This document shows positions 52,412 through 62,496 of a DNA stretch of 64,000 nucleotides, piece by piece. The DNA lies in NCBI RefSeq assembly GCF_026250525.1, contig NZ_CP111043.1, positions 2,283,421 to 2,347,420 of the forward strand, written 5' to 3'. Numbering within the stretch: position 1 is the first letter of the stretch; every line of letters begins with the position of its first letter. This DNA comes from Chondrinema litorale. Its GTDB lineage: Bacteria; Bacteroidota; Bacteroidia; Cytophagales; Flammeovirgaceae. The notes under the pieces were generated by a model. It was not told where the DNA came from and ran no database searches. It saw nothing but the letters and a program-made list of their open reading frames with translations. Made by a program: the position numbers and the translations under genes.

Positions 52412-53809
52412 ATGGGTAAAACACTTTTTGAAAAAGTATGGGAAAATCATGTTGTTTCCAGTGTAGATGAGTCTACTGATATTCTTTATATAGACAAACA
52501 CTTCATTCACGAAGTGACCAGTCCTCAGGCTTTTGCAGGTCTGGAAAAAAGAGGAATTGGTGTTCTAAGACCAGAAAGAACAGTAGCAACGCCCGATCAT
52601 AATGTACCTACCATTAATCAGCACTTACCTATTAGAGAGGCATTATCTGCTAAACAGGTTGCAAAGCTTACAGAAAACTGCGAAAAATATGGAGTAAACT
52701 TATATGGTTTGCAACATCCATATCATGGCATTGTACATATTATTGGTCCAGAGTTGGGTGTTACTCAACCGGGTATGACTATCGTTTGTGGTGATAGTCA
52801 CACTTCTACACATGGTGCATTTGGTACTATCGCATTTGGTATTGGTACCAGCGAAGTAGAAGAAGTTTTAGCAACACAATGTTTGCTACAGTCAAAACCT
52901 AAAACCATGAAAATCCAGATTGATGGAGAATTGGCTAATGGTGTTTTGTCTAAAGACATTATATTATATATCATTTCTCAAATATCTTCAAGTGGTGGTA
53001 CTGGTTACTTTGTAGAGTATTGTGGTTCTGCAATTCGCTCATTGTCTATGGAAGCCAGAATGACTATCTGTAACATGAGTATCGAGATGGGTGCAAGAGG
53101 AGGAATGATCGCTCCTGATGAAACTACTTTCGAATATGTAAAAGGAAGAGAGTTTGCTCCACAAGAAGAATCGTTTGACAAAGCTGTTGCTTATTGGAAA
53201 ACTCTATTCTCAGATGACGATGCAGTTTTTGATAAAGAGTTGTATTACAAAGCTGAGGATATCGAGCCAATGGTAACTTATGGAACTAACCCTGGTATGG
53301 GTATTAAAGTAACAGGTACAATTCCAGAACTTTCTGAAATTACAGAGACTAGTAAAAAATCTTTTATGAAGTCTCTAGACTATATGGGCTTTAAGCCAGG
53401 CGAATCTTTATATGGTAAAGCAGTAGATTGGGTATTTATCGGTAGCTGTACTAATGCGCGTATCGAAGATTTAAGAATGGTTGCAGAGTTCATCAAAGGA
53501 AAGAAAAAAGCAGAAGGTATAAATGTTTTAGTAATTCCGGGTTCTAAGCAAGTTGAAAAACAGGCGATAGAAGAAGGAATTGATAAAGTGTTAGAAGAAG
53601 CTGGTTTTAAACTAAGAGAGCCGGGTTGTTCAGCATGTTTGGGTATGAACGAAGACAAAGTTCCAAGAGGCGAATATTGTATCTCAACTTCAAACAGAAA
53701 CTTTGAAGGTAGACAAGGTCCTGGAGCTAGAACAATTCTGGCAAGTCCTTTAATGGCAGCAGCAGCAGCTATTACTGGTAAAATTACAGATATAAGAGAA
53801 TTGGTTTAA
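52412..53809 (+). CDS. leuC: 3-isopropylmalate dehydratase large subunit
   Basis: This 465-residue aconitase-family subunit catalyses isomerisation of 2- to 3-isopropylmalate in leucine synthesis, with LeuD as partner. The three cysteines that bind the [4Fe-4S] cluster are visible at positions 346 ([14 protein letters not shown]), 406 and 409 ([11 protein letters not shown]). [14 protein letters not shown] and [13 protein letters not shown] segments are present ([11 protein letters not shown] at about residue 130). It has no targeting signal. The gene is first of leuC-leuD-leuB, with 27 bp to leuD. No leader peptide or attenuator is evident in the 289 bp upstream; TATATTTA at 52343-52350 is an imperfect -7 candidate. 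Confidence 0.97.
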   Translation: MGKTLFEKVWENHVVSSVDESTDILYIDKHFIHEVTSPQAFAGLEKRGIGVLRPERTVATPDHNVPTINQHLPIREALSAKQVAKLTENCEKYGVNLYGLQHPYHGIVHIIGPELGVTQPGMTIVCGDSHTSTHGAFGTIAFGIGTSEVEEVLATQCLLQSKPKTMKIQIDGELANGVLSKDIILYIISQISSSGGTGYFVEYCGSAIRSLSMEARMTICNMSIEMGARGGMIAPDETTFEYVKGREFAPQEESFDKAVAYWKTLFSDDDAVFDKELYYKAEDIEPMVTYGTNPGMGIKVTGTIPELSEITETSKKSFMKSLDYMGFKPGESLYGKAVDWVFIGSCTNARIEDLRMVAEFIKGKKKAEGINVLVIPGSKQVEKQAIEEGIDKVLEEAGFKLREPGCSACLGMNEDKVPRGEYCISTSNRNFEGRQGPGARTILASPLMAAAAAITGKITDIRELV

Positions 53810-53836
53810 AACAGAAAATACTTTCGAAATACAATC

Positions 53837-54430
53837 ATGGAAAAATTTAATACAGTAGTCAGCACAGTAGTTCCTTTGCCAATATCTGATGTTGACACAG
53901 ATCAAATTATACCTGCAAGATTTTTAAAAGCAACAACTCGTGAGGGTTTTGGTGATAACCTCTTTAGAGATTGGAGATACGATACTGATGGTAACCCTAA
54001 AGCAGATTTTGTTTTAAACAACTCAGAGTATACTGGTGAAATACTAGTTGCAGGTAAAAACTTTGGTAGTGGTTCTAGCCGTGAGCACGCTGCTTGGGCG
54101 ATTTACGACTATGGGTTTAAAGTAGTTGTATCAAGCTTCTTTGCAGATATTTTCAAAAACAACTCTTTAAACAATGGCTTACTTCCAGTTCAAGTTTCAG
54201 AAGAGTTTTTAGAATCAATCTTCGAAAAAGTGGAAGCAGACAAAAGTACTAAGTTAAAAGTTGATCTTGTAGCTCAAACTATTTCTATTGAAGGAACAGA
54301 TTTATCTGAAAGCTTCGAAATTGGAGCTTACAAAAAAACTTGTTTATTAAATGGTTATGACGATATCGACTATATCTTAGATAATAAAGATAAAATCCTC
54401 GAATACGAGAAAAACAGTATAAAATTTTAA
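53837..54430 (+). CDS. leuD: 3-isopropylmalate dehydratase small subunit
   Basis: This 197-residue protein is the swivelling small subunit that joins LeuC. The motifs are [14 protein letters not shown] near residue 20, [17 protein letters not shown] near residue 73 with the substrate-contacting Ser/Arg, and a C-terminal alpha/beta part. Length is normal. The start ATG is followed by an unambiguous N-terminus ([15 protein letters not shown]). It lies between leuC and leuB with short gaps (27 bp and 12 bp). Confidence 0.97.
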   Translation: MEKFNTVVSTVVPLPISDVDTDQIIPARFLKATTREGFGDNLFRDWRYDTDGNPKADFVLNNSEYTGEILVAGKNFGSGSSREHAAWAIYDYGFKVVVSSFFADIFKNNSLNNGLLPVQVSEEFLESIFEKVEADKSTKLKVDLVAQTISIEGTDLSESFEIGAYKKTCLLNGYDDIDYILDNKDKILEYEKNSIKF

Positions 54431-54442
54431 TAATCTGAAATA

Positions 54443-55528
54443 ATGAAAAAAAATATAGCGGTACTTAGTGGAGATGGAATTGGTCCTGAAGTAACCAGTC
54501 AGGCTATAAAAGTATTAAACGCAATTGCTGATGCATTTAACCACGAGTTCGAATACGAAGAAGCTCTAGTAGGTGCAATTGCAATCGACGAAACTGGCGA
54601 TCCTTTCCCAGAAGCAACTTATCAGGTATGTAAAAAATCTGATGCAGTTCTTTTTGGTGCAATTGGTGATCCTAAATACGATAACGATCCAACAGCTAAA
54701 GTAAGACCAGAGCAAGGTTTATTGAGAATGCGTAAAATGCTTGGTTTGTTTGCTAACATTCGTCCGGTGTCGAGTTATAAAATATTAGAAGACTCTTCTC
54801 CATTAAAGAATGAAATCGTAAGCGGAACCGACTTTGTAGTATTTAGAGAGTTAACTGGTGGTTTATATTTTGGTCAGCCTCGTGGTAGATCAGAAGATGG
54901 AAAAACTGCTTTCGAAACTTCTGTTTATACTGAAGAGGAAATTATAAGAATATCAAAACTTGCTTTCGAAACTGCTAGAAAACGCAGAAACAAAGTAACT
55001 TTGGTAGACAAAGCAAACGTATTAGTTACATCTCGTTTGTGGAGAGAAGTGGTTACAAAATACCACAAAGAAAATTTCTCGGATGTTGAGTTAGAATATC
55101 TTTTTGTAGATAATGCTGCAATGCAAATTATTCTTAACCCAAGAAACTTTGATGTTGTACTTACTGAAAACCTTTTTGGTGACATCGTAACTGATGAGGC
55201 TTCTGTAATTGCTGGTTCATTAGGTTTATTACCTTCTGCATCTATGGGTAGTGGTTTAGGTTTGTATGAGCCAATTCACGGTTCTTATCCACAAGCTACA
55301 GGTTTAGATATTGCTAACCCAATGGCTTCTATTCTTTCAGCTGCTATGTTATTAGAAATGTCTTTTGATATGGTAGACGAAGCTACAATTATTAGAGATG
55401 CTGTAGAAGAAGCAATGAATACAGGTTTTGTTACTAAAGATATTAATGCTCAAAAATTCTTTGGAACAAACGAAGTAGGTGATAAAATAGCTGCTCTCGT
55501 AAAAGAAAAAAGTGCTGCTAAAGCATAA
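54443..55528 (+). CDS. leuB: 3-isopropylmalate dehydrogenase
   Basis: This 361-residue NAD-dependent enzyme oxidises and decarboxylates 3-isopropylmalate to 2-oxoisocaproate. The motifs are LSGDGIGPEV at the N-terminus, LLRMRKMLGLFANIRP (substrate Arg residues) near residue 93, FRELTGGLYFGQPRG near 135, DNAAMQIILNP and the metal-binding LTENLFGDIVTDEAS near 240, and GSAPDI-equivalent segment EPIHGSYPQATG. It is the last gene of the leu operon, closed by a terminator at 55548-55584. leuA is not in the window. Confidence 0.97.
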   Translation: MKKNIAVLSGDGIGPEVTSQAIKVLNAIADAFNHEFEYEEALVGAIAIDETGDPFPEATYQVCKKSDAVLFGAIGDPKYDNDPTAKVRPEQGLLRMRKMLGLFANIRPVSSYKILEDSSPLKNEIVSGTDFVVFRELTGGLYFGQPRGRSEDGKTAFETSVYTEEEIIRISKLAFETARKRRNKVTLVDKANVLVTSRLWREVVTKYHKENFSDVELEYLFVDNAAMQIILNPRNFDVVLTENLFGDIVTDEASVIAGSLGLLPSASMGSGLGLYEPIHGSYPQATGLDIANPMASILSAAMLLEMSFDMVDEATIIRDAVEEAMNTGFVTKDINAQKFFGTNEVGDKIAALVKEKSAAKA

Positions 55529-55547
55529 TAATTAAGTTATTAGATAT

Positions 55548-55584
55548 AAAAAAGCCGGATAGCTAAGCTAATGCCGGCTTTTTT
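55548..55584. terminator. Rho-independent terminator between leuB and the MFS gene
   Basis: AAAAAGCCGG at 55549-55558 and CCGGCTTTTT at 55574-55583 form a strong stem with a 15-base loop; flanking A and T runs make it usable from both sides. It lies 20 bp after leuB and 20 bp before the convergent MFS gene. Confidence 0.9.
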
Positions 55585-55604
55585 ATTGATATATAGATAC
55601 TAAT

Positions 55605-56834
55605 CTAGTTGGCAACAGCATATCTTCGGCGTTCAATTTTAGAAGCCAACCAATAACCTGTAATTGAAAATACTACCACAATACTAGAGAAAACCATATA
55701 GGCGGTTTGTGCAGAAGCAGGGTTTACCATTAATCTATTAAATACAATTGGTGCAGAAGCAGAACTTACGATTATTAGAAAGTGTGTAATTCCTTTTACG
55801 CTACCTAAGTACTCTGGAGGGTAAAGTTCAGCCCAAATTGCAGATTTAAGCAGAGAGAATAATGCTGTAGACATGGCTGTCATGCCAAGGTAGAACATGG
55901 CAATCCAAGGAGCATTTCCAAAAGCCAGAGCCAAAAAGGCAACACCAATAGGTATTAAGAAAAATGGTAATAGTTTGGCTGCACTCATTCTATCAATGGC
56001 TTCACCAAAAAAGATACTTACAATCACTTTAATTACTGCATAAAGTGTAAAGCCTACTGCTAACAATTCCATCGTCCAACCTTTGTGAGCAACTAACTGA
56101 TTGTGATTTATAAACATCCCGGTAATTACAAAAGGAATAAACATCATAATCATGTTAGTAACATAAAAGCTAGGCTCTTTTAAAAAATCATATCTTTTAG
56201 CCGTTGTAGGCTTTTCTGTTTTGCTTGCTAAGGTTTCAGCTTTTTGGAAAGCATCAGTCTTTTTAATTAAAGTTTTTACCAGAGGGATATGAACTACAAG
56301 TGCTGCACAACAAAGTACCCACCAAGAGAATTGCCAACTTTGCCAGTTGGTAATTTGTAATATAAATAGCGGGAGTAATCCTTCACCAGCGGTTAATCCA
56401 AGTCCAGAGATAGAAAGTGCTTTACCTCTTTCTTTAGTGAAAAACCTAGATATTGCAGTTGAACCAAGTAATATCATGAATCCTTGTCCGCAAAAACGAA
56501 GGCCAATTAGAGAAATAAATAATATAAAAATATGATTACCAGTAGTTAGCAAAAAGCCAAAGCAGGCAATGCTTAATCCGTTAATCCAGCTTAAAGTTCT
56601 TATTCTAAATGTGTCAATTAACCTGCCACCTAGTGGAAGTAAAAATGATCCTATTAATGTAGAAGCCGCATAAATACCTGAAAATGTGAGTGTATCAATT
56701 TGATAATGTCCTGAAAGATCATCCACATAAATACCTACTAAAAAAGTTTGGCCCATGCTCGAAAAAAAGAAATGCAAGAAACCAAACAAAAGATACTGTG
56801 GATATTGCTTTAGTAATGGCAAATAGTTTTTCAT
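55605..56834 (-). CDS. major facilitator superfamily transporter
   Basis: This 409-residue membrane protein has 12 predicted transmembrane helices and the MFS fold. The segment after helix 2, GGRLIDTFRIRTLSW, is a variant of the family's GxxxDRxGRR loop, and the loop between helices 6 and 7 is charged (KKTDAFQKAETLASKTEK). The C-terminus is short and basic (KIERRRYAVAN). It resembles OFA/monocarboxylate-type or nitrate-like importers only loosely; the substrate is not evident. It converges on leuB across a shared terminator. Confidence 0.88.
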   Translation of the reverse strand: MKNYLPLLKQYPQYLLFGFLHFFFSSMGQTFLVGIYVDDLSGHYQIDTLTFSGIYAASTLIGSFLLPLGGRLIDTFRIRTLSWINGLSIACFGFLLTTGNHIFILFISLIGLRFCGQGFMILLGSTAISRFFTKERGKALSISGLGLTAGEGLLPLFILQITNWQSWQFSWWVLCCAALVVHIPLVKTLIKKTDAFQKAETLASKTEKPTTAKRYDFLKEPSFYVTNMIMMFIPFVITGMFINHNQLVAHKGWTMELLAVGFTLYAVIKVIVSIFFGEAIDRMSAAKLLPFFLIPIGVAFLALAFGNAPWIAMFYLGMTAMSTALFSLLKSAIWAELYPPEYLGSVKGITHFLIIVSSASAPIVFNRLMVNPASAQTAYMVFSSIVVVFSITGYWLASKIERRRYAVAN

Positions 56835-57242
56835 AGGCTATCAATTATTGCTAAATTATTATCCCAAAAAATTGATTGATAGTTGAGGAGAGATTTATCC
56901 CTAGTGTCTAGTGTGTATTCATTTTCAGATTTGTAAATAGAAGAAGTTGCCTGACTCCAAAAAAGTTCTTGTGTCTATTATTAAAGTTACTAATTAATGA
57001 ATCAAGAATTTGTTTTTTAATAATTAATAAATCTATTTTTTGAAATTAATATAAATTTTGGTCAAGAAAATTGCCTATTTTTAAAAGTGATAAACAGCTT
57101 AGTGTCTGTATTTAGTAATGTAAAAAATGCTGTTTGTCTAAAAAAACTAGCGCTTCAAAAAATAGCTTTTCATAAAAGTTAAATTTGGTAAGGTTTAATC
57201 GCCTTGATTATTAACAAAACAGCTTGTTTACCCACATTTTCG
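56835..57242. other. 408-bp intergenic region between divergent genes
   Basis: This AT-rich region separates the MFS gene (minus) and the DUF5916 gene (plus). A -7-like TAAATTTG lies at 57180-57187 (listed separately). Apart from that I see no strong hairpin, repeat or small ORF. Confidence 0.6.
57180..57187 (+). promoter_or_regulatory. candidate -7 promoter element (TAAATTTG) of the DUF5916 gene
   Basis: TAAATTTG fits TAnnTTTG and would place the transcript start near 57194, about 50 bp before the ATG at 57243. A -33 TTTG was not found at the expected spacing. Confidence 0.4.
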
Positions 57243-59492
57243 ATGACTACAACTACAATGCAGAGTAGTGTTTGCTTACTCTTAGGTTTATTATTTTTAC
57301 TGATTACCCCTTCAGTTAATGGGCAAAATGCAAATACCGATAAAGCAGTCCAAATAAAAAGTACCTCAGATAGAATTGTATTAGATGGAGTATTAAATGA
57401 AACTACATGGCAAACTGCCGATATAGGCTCAGATTTCTATCAAATGTTTCCCTACGATACTTCATTTGCAGTAACTAAGACAGAGTTTAAGCTGAGCTAC
57501 GACGACAAAAATTTTTATGTAGCTATTGTTTGTCATGATATTGAAAAAGGTGGCTATGTAACATCTTCTTTAAGGAGAGATTTTAGAGGTAGGGGATACG
57601 ATGGTGTAAGTGTGGTGATCGATCCTTTTCAAGATAGAACTAATGCTTTTTTATTTGGCACAAACCCTTTTGGTGTTCAACGTGAAGGACTAATCTCTAA
57701 TGGAGGAACGATCTCAGGAGACCTTTCTCTTTCGTGGGATAATAAATGGTATGTAAAAACTAAAATTTATCCAGAAGAGCAGTATTGGGTAGCAGAAATG
57801 GCTATTCCTTTTAAAACACTCAGGTATAAGGAAGGTTTAGAGACTTGGAATATCAACCTTTACAGAATAGATAGTAAATCTGGTGAAAGGTCTTCGTGGG
57901 TAAAACTTTCTAGAAATTTAAGACCTTATAACCTAGGACTAATAGGCAAAGCAGTTTGGGATAAACCTACAAAAAAGCCGGGAGCAAATATTTCGCTCAT
58001 TCCCTATGTTTCTGGCAATATCAGTAAAAACCACCTCGAAAGCGGAGATACTGAAAGTATTTATAACATTGGCGGAGATGCTAAAATAGCAGTTACACCC
58101 TCACTAAATTTAGACCTTACATTTAATCCGGATTTCTCACAGGTAGAAGTGGACGAACAGGTAACCAATTTGGATAGGTTCGAAATCAGCTTTCCCGAAA
58201 AGAGACAGTTCTTTCTTGAGAATGGAGACTTGTTTGCCAACTTCGGTTTAGAAGATCAGCGGCCATTTTTTTCAAGAAGAATAGGTGTAGCAACTGATTC
58301 TGTAACTGGGCAAAATGTGCAGAACGATATTTTAATGGGAGCTAGATTAAGTGGTAGAATTAATAAAGATTGGCGAATTGGTTTGTTGAGTATGCAAGGT
58401 GCAAAAGATGAAGATATAGAGTTACCTAGCATAAATTATACAGCAACTGCATTGCAACGTAGATTTTGGCAGAAATCGAACCTTGGTTTTATTTTTATTA
58501 ATAAACAAGTTACTGGGAATCTCGACGATTTAGATACCGAGAAAGCATATAACAGAGTAGCCGGTTTAGATTTTAACTATGTTTCTGATGATAATAAGTG
58601 GTTTGGAAAAACTTTTTATCATCAATCATTTCAAAATGAAGACCTTAAGAATAGCTATTCACATGGCCTAAGTGTAAACTATACAAGTAGAAAACTTAAC
58701 TATGGTTGGACACACAGGTTTATTGGAGATAATTTTAATCCAGAAGTAGGGTTTCTTCCAAGAACAGGCTATAGAAGTATTAATCCTGAAATACAGTATT
58801 TTTTCTTTCCCGAGAAAGGTTTTGTTGTAAACCACGGTCCTGGTATAAAAGCAGAGAGCATTTGGGATAATAGCGGCCTAAATACAGACAGGCAAATCAA
58901 TTTAAATTATGAGTTTGGTTTTCAAGATTTGAGTACACTTACATTGAGTGTTCAACAGGATTATACTTATTTATTCTCATCTTTTGATCCATCAAAATCG
59001 GGTGGTTTAAAATTAGAAGCAGGTACAGATTATACTTACAATAGCTATATAATTAATTACAAATCAGATGAGAGAAAAGTAATTAATGGAGAGCTAGAAA
59101 CAAGTGGAGGACAGTATTACAATGGTACTTTATATTCTATAACAGGAGAAATTAACTTTAGAATGCAGCCTTATGGTACACTTTCGTGTATTTTCAGTTA
59201 TAACAAAGTGAATTTAGAAGCGCCCTATTCAGATGCCGATATTTATTTAGTGAGCCCCAAGTTTGATTTCACTTTTACAAAAACACTTTTCTTCACCACC
59301 TTTTTTCAATACAATAGTCAATATGATAATATAAATGTAAATTCTAGAATACAGTGGCGATTTAAACCTGTATCTGATTTGTTTCTGGTTTATACCGATA
59401 ATTATTTTTATGACTTTGCCGACAGAACAAATAATTTCGATGTAAAAAACAGAGCACTTGTTTTAAAGCTTACATATTGGCTCAATTTGTAG
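57243..59492 (+). CDS. DUF5916 outer-membrane protein with N-terminal CBM9-like domain
   Basis: The ATG at 57243 (MTTTTMQSS) gives 749 residues; the frame opens at a TTG at 57204. A signal peptide (core about residues 8-24, ending VNGQ) precedes a carbohydrate-binding family 9-like beta-sandwich at about 35-240 (IVLDGVLNETTWQTAD, FYVAIVCHD, AEMAIPFKTLRY). The DUF5916 part follows, with NLDLTFNPDFSQVEVDEQVTNLDRFE and FPEKRQFFLENGDLF as family landmarks. The rest is a predicted beta-barrel with aromatic girdle strands to the end (VLKLTYWLNL). It is therefore an outer-membrane barrel with a periplasmic or surface sugar-binding domain. A role in glycan or lipid handling is inferred only from the domain. 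Confidence 0.88.
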   Translation: MTTTTMQSSVCLLLGLLFLLITPSVNGQNANTDKAVQIKSTSDRIVLDGVLNETTWQTADIGSDFYQMFPYDTSFAVTKTEFKLSYDDKNFYVAIVCHDIEKGGYVTSSLRRDFRGRGYDGVSVVIDPFQDRTNAFLFGTNPFGVQREGLISNGGTISGDLSLSWDNKWYVKTKIYPEEQYWVAEMAIPFKTLRYKEGLETWNINLYRIDSKSGERSSWVKLSRNLRPYNLGLIGKAVWDKPTKKPGANISLIPYVSGNISKNHLESGDTESIYNIGGDAKIAVTPSLNLDLTFNPDFSQVEVDEQVTNLDRFEISFPEKRQFFLENGDLFANFGLEDQRPFFSRRIGVATDSVTGQNVQNDILMGARLSGRINKDWRIGLLSMQGAKDEDIELPSINYTATALQRRFWQKSNLGFIFINKQVTGNLDDLDTEKAYNRVAGLDFNYVSDDNKWFGKTFYHQSFQNEDLKNSYSHGLSVNYTSRKLNYGWTHRFIGDNFNPEVGFLPRTGYRSINPEIQYFFFPEKGFVVNHGPGIKAESIWDNSGLNTDRQINLNYEFGFQDLSTLTLSVQQDYTYLFSSFDPSKSGGLKLEAGTDYTYNSYIINYKSDERKVINGELETSGGQYYNGTLYSITGEINFRMQPYGTLSCIFSYNKVNLEAPYSDADIYLVSPKFDFTFTKTLFFTTFFQYNSQYDNINVNSRIQWRFKPVSDLFLVYTDNYFYDFADRTNNFDVKNRALVLKLTYWLNL

Positions 59493-59606
59493 TAAATTTA
59501 TTACACGAGTACATTTTCAGTATTAATAACTTTCTAATTACATATAAGTGGGGTGTAATTAAAGGTTTGTTTTAGGAAATAATCTTAAGATCAAACACTA
59601 TAAATT

Positions 59607-60305
59607 ATGCATGCAATTTTACAAAGGAAAGAATACACAGATAAGCAGGTTTTAGGAGAATTTAAGCTTTTTGATGAAAGTGCTCAAGAAATCTTTTCTG
59701 CAGCATCTTTGGAGCTTCCTTGGAGAAATAATGAATCCAGGGTTTCATGCATTCCCACTGGCAAATATAAAGCAGTAAGACGTGTTTCAGATAAGTATGC
59801 AAAAAGCTACCATATACAGGAGTTAGATCGTGATCAGGTGAATGGTAGGTCTTGGATATTAATTCACAAAGGAAATTATCATACAGATATTTTAGGTTGT
59901 ATACTTTTAGGCGAGGGACATATTGATATTAATGGTGATGGATATAAAGATGTATACAGTTCTGGTAAAGTTATAAGCAAGTTGGTAGAAATTGCTGGAG
60001 AGGCTGGTTTTACTTTGGAGATTAAAGGTGAGCAACCCGATTATACTACCTTATCAAAAGAGATTAAAAGAAACAATGAACCTATTGTAGAAGGTAACTT
60101 TGCAGAGGTTACAGCATCTTCTTTAAATATTAGATCATCTAGTAATATTAATGCTGATAAGGTTGCAGAACCATTGAAACATGGAGAAATCGTAGAGGTT
60201 TTAGATGTTGATGGAGGTTGGGCAAAAGTGAAAGTAAGAGATTTAATTGGTTTTGTTTCTTTTCAATATTTGAGAAAGGCTGATAAAGAAAAAACGAAGG
60301 TTTGA
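59607..60305 (+). CDS. DUF5675 protein with C-terminal SH3 domain
   Basis: This 232-residue protein has an N-terminal DUF5675 domain (residues about 1-140; LELPWRNNESRVSCIPTGKY, WILIHKGNYHTDILGCILLG) that resembles an L,D-carboxypeptidase- or phage-endolysin-like fold, and a C-terminal bacterial SH3 domain (about 165-225; ASSLNIRSSSNINADKVAEPL, VDGGWAKVKV). There is no signal peptide, so a cytoplasmic or lysis-released role is possible. The HxG-like His in IHKGNYH and the Cys in LGCILLG recall the L,D-transpeptidase-like fold's active site, but this is a by-eye resemblance. A bidirectional terminator follows. Confidence 0.8.
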   Translation: MHAILQRKEYTDKQVLGEFKLFDESAQEIFSAASLELPWRNNESRVSCIPTGKYKAVRRVSDKYAKSYHIQELDRDQVNGRSWILIHKGNYHTDILGCILLGEGHIDINGDGYKDVYSSGKVISKLVEIAGEAGFTLEIKGEQPDYTTLSKEIKRNNEPIVEGNFAEVTASSLNIRSSSNINADKVAEPLKHGEIVEVLDVDGGWAKVKVRDLIGFVSFQYLRKADKEKTKV

Positions 60306-60323
60306 GTTAGTAGCTCATCAAAT

Positions 60324-60356
60324 AAAAAAGGAAGTCAGTTATGACTTCCTTTTTTT
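60324..60356. terminator. bidirectional terminator between the DUF5675 and FAD-oxidoreductase genes
   Basis: GGAAGTCA at 60330-60337 and TGACTTCC at 60342-60349 form a perfect 8-bp stem with a GTTA loop; A run on the left, T run on the right. It lies between two convergent genes. Confidence 0.9.
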
Positions 60357-60377
60357 ATATTAAATTAAATGATTTCT

Positions 60378-61511
60378 TTATTCTTGATAAACCAAAGATG
60401 CTGCTTGTTCGCCAACGGCTGTTCCAATGGCAACTCCCATTCCACCTAGTCTGGCAGCTACAGTTACATTCGGTGATACCCTTTCGATAATTGGAGTTTT
60501 GTTTTTTCCAAAGGCCATAATTCCTGCCCAAGTTTGTTCAACTTTAAATGGCTGATTTGGCATTATCACCTTTTCGAGTTTTTCTTTTAGGTTATTTATG
60601 ATGCGATCGGTAGTATTCATTTCGGTTGTAGTTTCACCTTCTAAATCGATGTTTCTGCCACCCCCAAAAATCACCCTGTCACCAATGTTTCTGAAATAAT
60701 AATAACCTTCTTCAAAATGGAATGTGCCTTTAATCTTTAAATCATCAATAGGTTCAGTTACTAATACTTGACCTCTTCCCGGATTTAACTCAAGATTAGG
60801 AATGAGCTTTTTACTAAATGCATTTGTACATACAATGAGTTTTTTCGATCTCAGAGTAAGCTCAGAGTGTATCTTATCTTTTATTTTAACATAGACTCTG
60901 TTGTTAATGTCTTCTATACTTTCTACTTCGGTACCAGTATATACTTGAATGTTTTTCTTTGCTGCTAATTTTAGCAAAGCCCGCATCATTTTACCTGTAT
61001 GTATCTGCCCTTCAAAGGGATTATAAACGAGTGCTTTTACAGTATTTTCATCAAACCCAAACTTTCTTATATCTTCATTTTTCATTGAAAATACTGGCTC
61101 ACCAAACAAAGGCATAAGCCGCGTATTCATGCTTTTAATGTGTTCTAAAGCACCAATTTCATTTTCTGTAATTAGTTCGTAACCGCCATGTTGTTGATAA
61201 TCGATTTCCTCATCTCCCAATCTGCTTCGTAGCGTTTCTAAACCTCTGCGACGTTTTTCGATGAGCGCCAGCATATCCAACTCTCCAAGAGTTTTATAAT
61301 CTGAAATCAATTCAGTAAGGCTTCCAAAACAAGCAAAGCCAGCATTTTTGGTGCTGGCTCCACTTGGAAATATTCCTCTTTCGAGTACTAAAATATTTTT
61401 GGTTGGATACTTTTCTCTTAGACTTAATGCTGTTGAAAGTCCGGTTATTCCGCTACCAATTATGAGAAAATGCGAGTGTACAAAAGTTTGTTTTTCCCAA
61501 AAACTGATCAT
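60378..61511 (-). CDS. FAD-dependent oxidoreductase (DAO family)
   Basis: This 377-residue protein has an N-terminal Rossmann FAD-binding motif (FLIIGSGITGLSTALSLRE at about residues 17-35), the typical DAO SGAST segment (GIFPSGASTKNAGFAC), and a C-terminal GRVSPNVTVAARLGGMG-like segment near the end. It is predicted to oxidise an amine or amino acid (glycine-oxidase/DadA-like) and is soluble and cytoplasmic. Its start codon overlaps the stop of the SGNH esterase gene by 4 bp (ATGA), so the two are translationally coupled. Substrate unknown. Confidence 0.9.
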   Translation of the reverse strand: MISFWEKQTFVHSHFLIIGSGITGLSTALSLREKYPTKNILVLERGIFPSGASTKNAGFACFGSLTELISDYKTLGELDMLALIEKRRRGLETLRSRLGDEEIDYQQHGGYELITENEIGALEHIKSMNTRLMPLFGEPVFSMKNEDIRKFGFDENTVKALVYNPFEGQIHTGKMMRALLKLAAKKNIQVYTGTEVESIEDINNRVYVKIKDKIHSELTLRSKKLIVCTNAFSKKLIPNLELNPGRGQVLVTEPIDDLKIKGTFHFEEGYYYFRNIGDRVIFGGGRNIDLEGETTTEMNTTDRIINNLKEKLEKVIMPNQPFKVEQTWAGIMAFGKNKTPIIERVSPNVTVAARLGGMGVAIGTAVGEQAASLVYQE

Positions 61512-62377
61512 ATTTCTTCTTTTTCCGGCAATATAAAATCTTTAAGTACAACCCAAACATTTTCGGCAACTATTTTATGGCCTTTAATATTTGGGTGAAT
61601 TCCATCTGACTGGTTTAAATGAGCTTCACCTCCAACATCTTGTAGAAGGAATGGAATTAATGCAATGTTATTTTTTTCTGCCAATTCAGGGTAAATACTT
61701 CTAAAGTCTGCGGTATAATCATCTCCCATATTAGGAGGGGCTTCCATGCCCGCAAGAATAATTTTAGCTTCAGGGTATTTAGTATTTACTATATCTATAA
61801 TCGCTTGTAAATTTCTTTTAGATTCTTCAGTGTCTATACCTCTTAATCCATCATTGCCGCCTAGTTCCAAAATGAAAATATTTACTGGTTGTTTTAGAAT
61901 CCAGTCTATACGGTTTTTACCACCAGCAGTAGTTTCTCCACTTAAACCGGCATTTACTACAGTATACTCTAGCTTATTTTCTTCAATTTTCTTTCTTATT
62001 ATTCCAGGGAAAGATTGATTCTCTGGGTCGTCTAGCCCATAACCAGCACTTAAACTGTTACCAAAGAATATAATTCTCGGTGCATCAGAGTCATCAATGG
62101 GTTTTGGGTTTCCTGGCATCTCAGATGATTTTTTCTGAGTATCGTTCGTGTTTTCAGGAATACTTTTATTCTGCTCATTTCCACAAGCCCCCATAAATGT
62201 TGCAATAATTACAATGCTAAGAAACTGTAAGGTTAAAAGTTTGTTAAGTTTCTTTGTAGGGTAGATAGAGATCAAGAGATGATTGCTAACTTTTGATGTT
62301 GTTTTAATCAAAGTAAATAGCAGCTGTTTGGGGGAGTCGATAAACATGAACCTTTTATCACTGAATCTTATATTCAT
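61508..62377 (-). CDS. TesA-like SGNH (GDSL) esterase lipoprotein
   Basis: The 289-residue frame has SGNH hydrolase blocks: GNSLSAGYG with the nucleophilic Ser, NAGLSGETTAGG, LGGNDGLRG with the Asn, and SDGIHPNIKGH with the Asp-His pair. A lipoprotein signal is seen (hydrophobic stretch LQFLSIVIIATFMGAC, lipobox Cys). The 34 residues before it do not look like part of a signal peptide, so a TTG at 62275 (MISIYPTKK) may be the true start, giving a tight 30-residue leader. The family includes multifunctional acyl-esterase/thioesterase TesA. It is coupled to the FAD oxidoreductase and divergent from the YbbA-like ABC genes. Confidence 0.88.
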   Translation of the reverse strand: MNIRFSDKRFMFIDSPKQLLFTLIKTTSKVSNHLLISIYPTKKLNKLLTLQFLSIVIIATFMGACGNEQNKSIPENTNDTQKKSSEMPGNPKPIDDSDAPRIIFFGNSLSAGYGLDDPENQSFPGIIRKKIEENKLEYTVVNAGLSGETTAGGKNRIDWILKQPVNIFILELGGNDGLRGIDTEESKRNLQAIIDIVNTKYPEAKIILAGMEAPPNMGDDYTADFRSIYPELAEKNNIALIPFLLQDVGGEAHLNQSDGIHPNIKGHKIVAENVWVVLKDFILPEKEEI

Positions 62378-62496
62378 GGAAATAAAGTGTTTAATTTGGG
62401 CAGATTAAAAAAGAGTTTTAATAACTTAATGAAGCTATCAGTTGTAAAGTTCACAATTTTTTTGAAAGCATACACGATTAAATCATAAAAGCGCGA

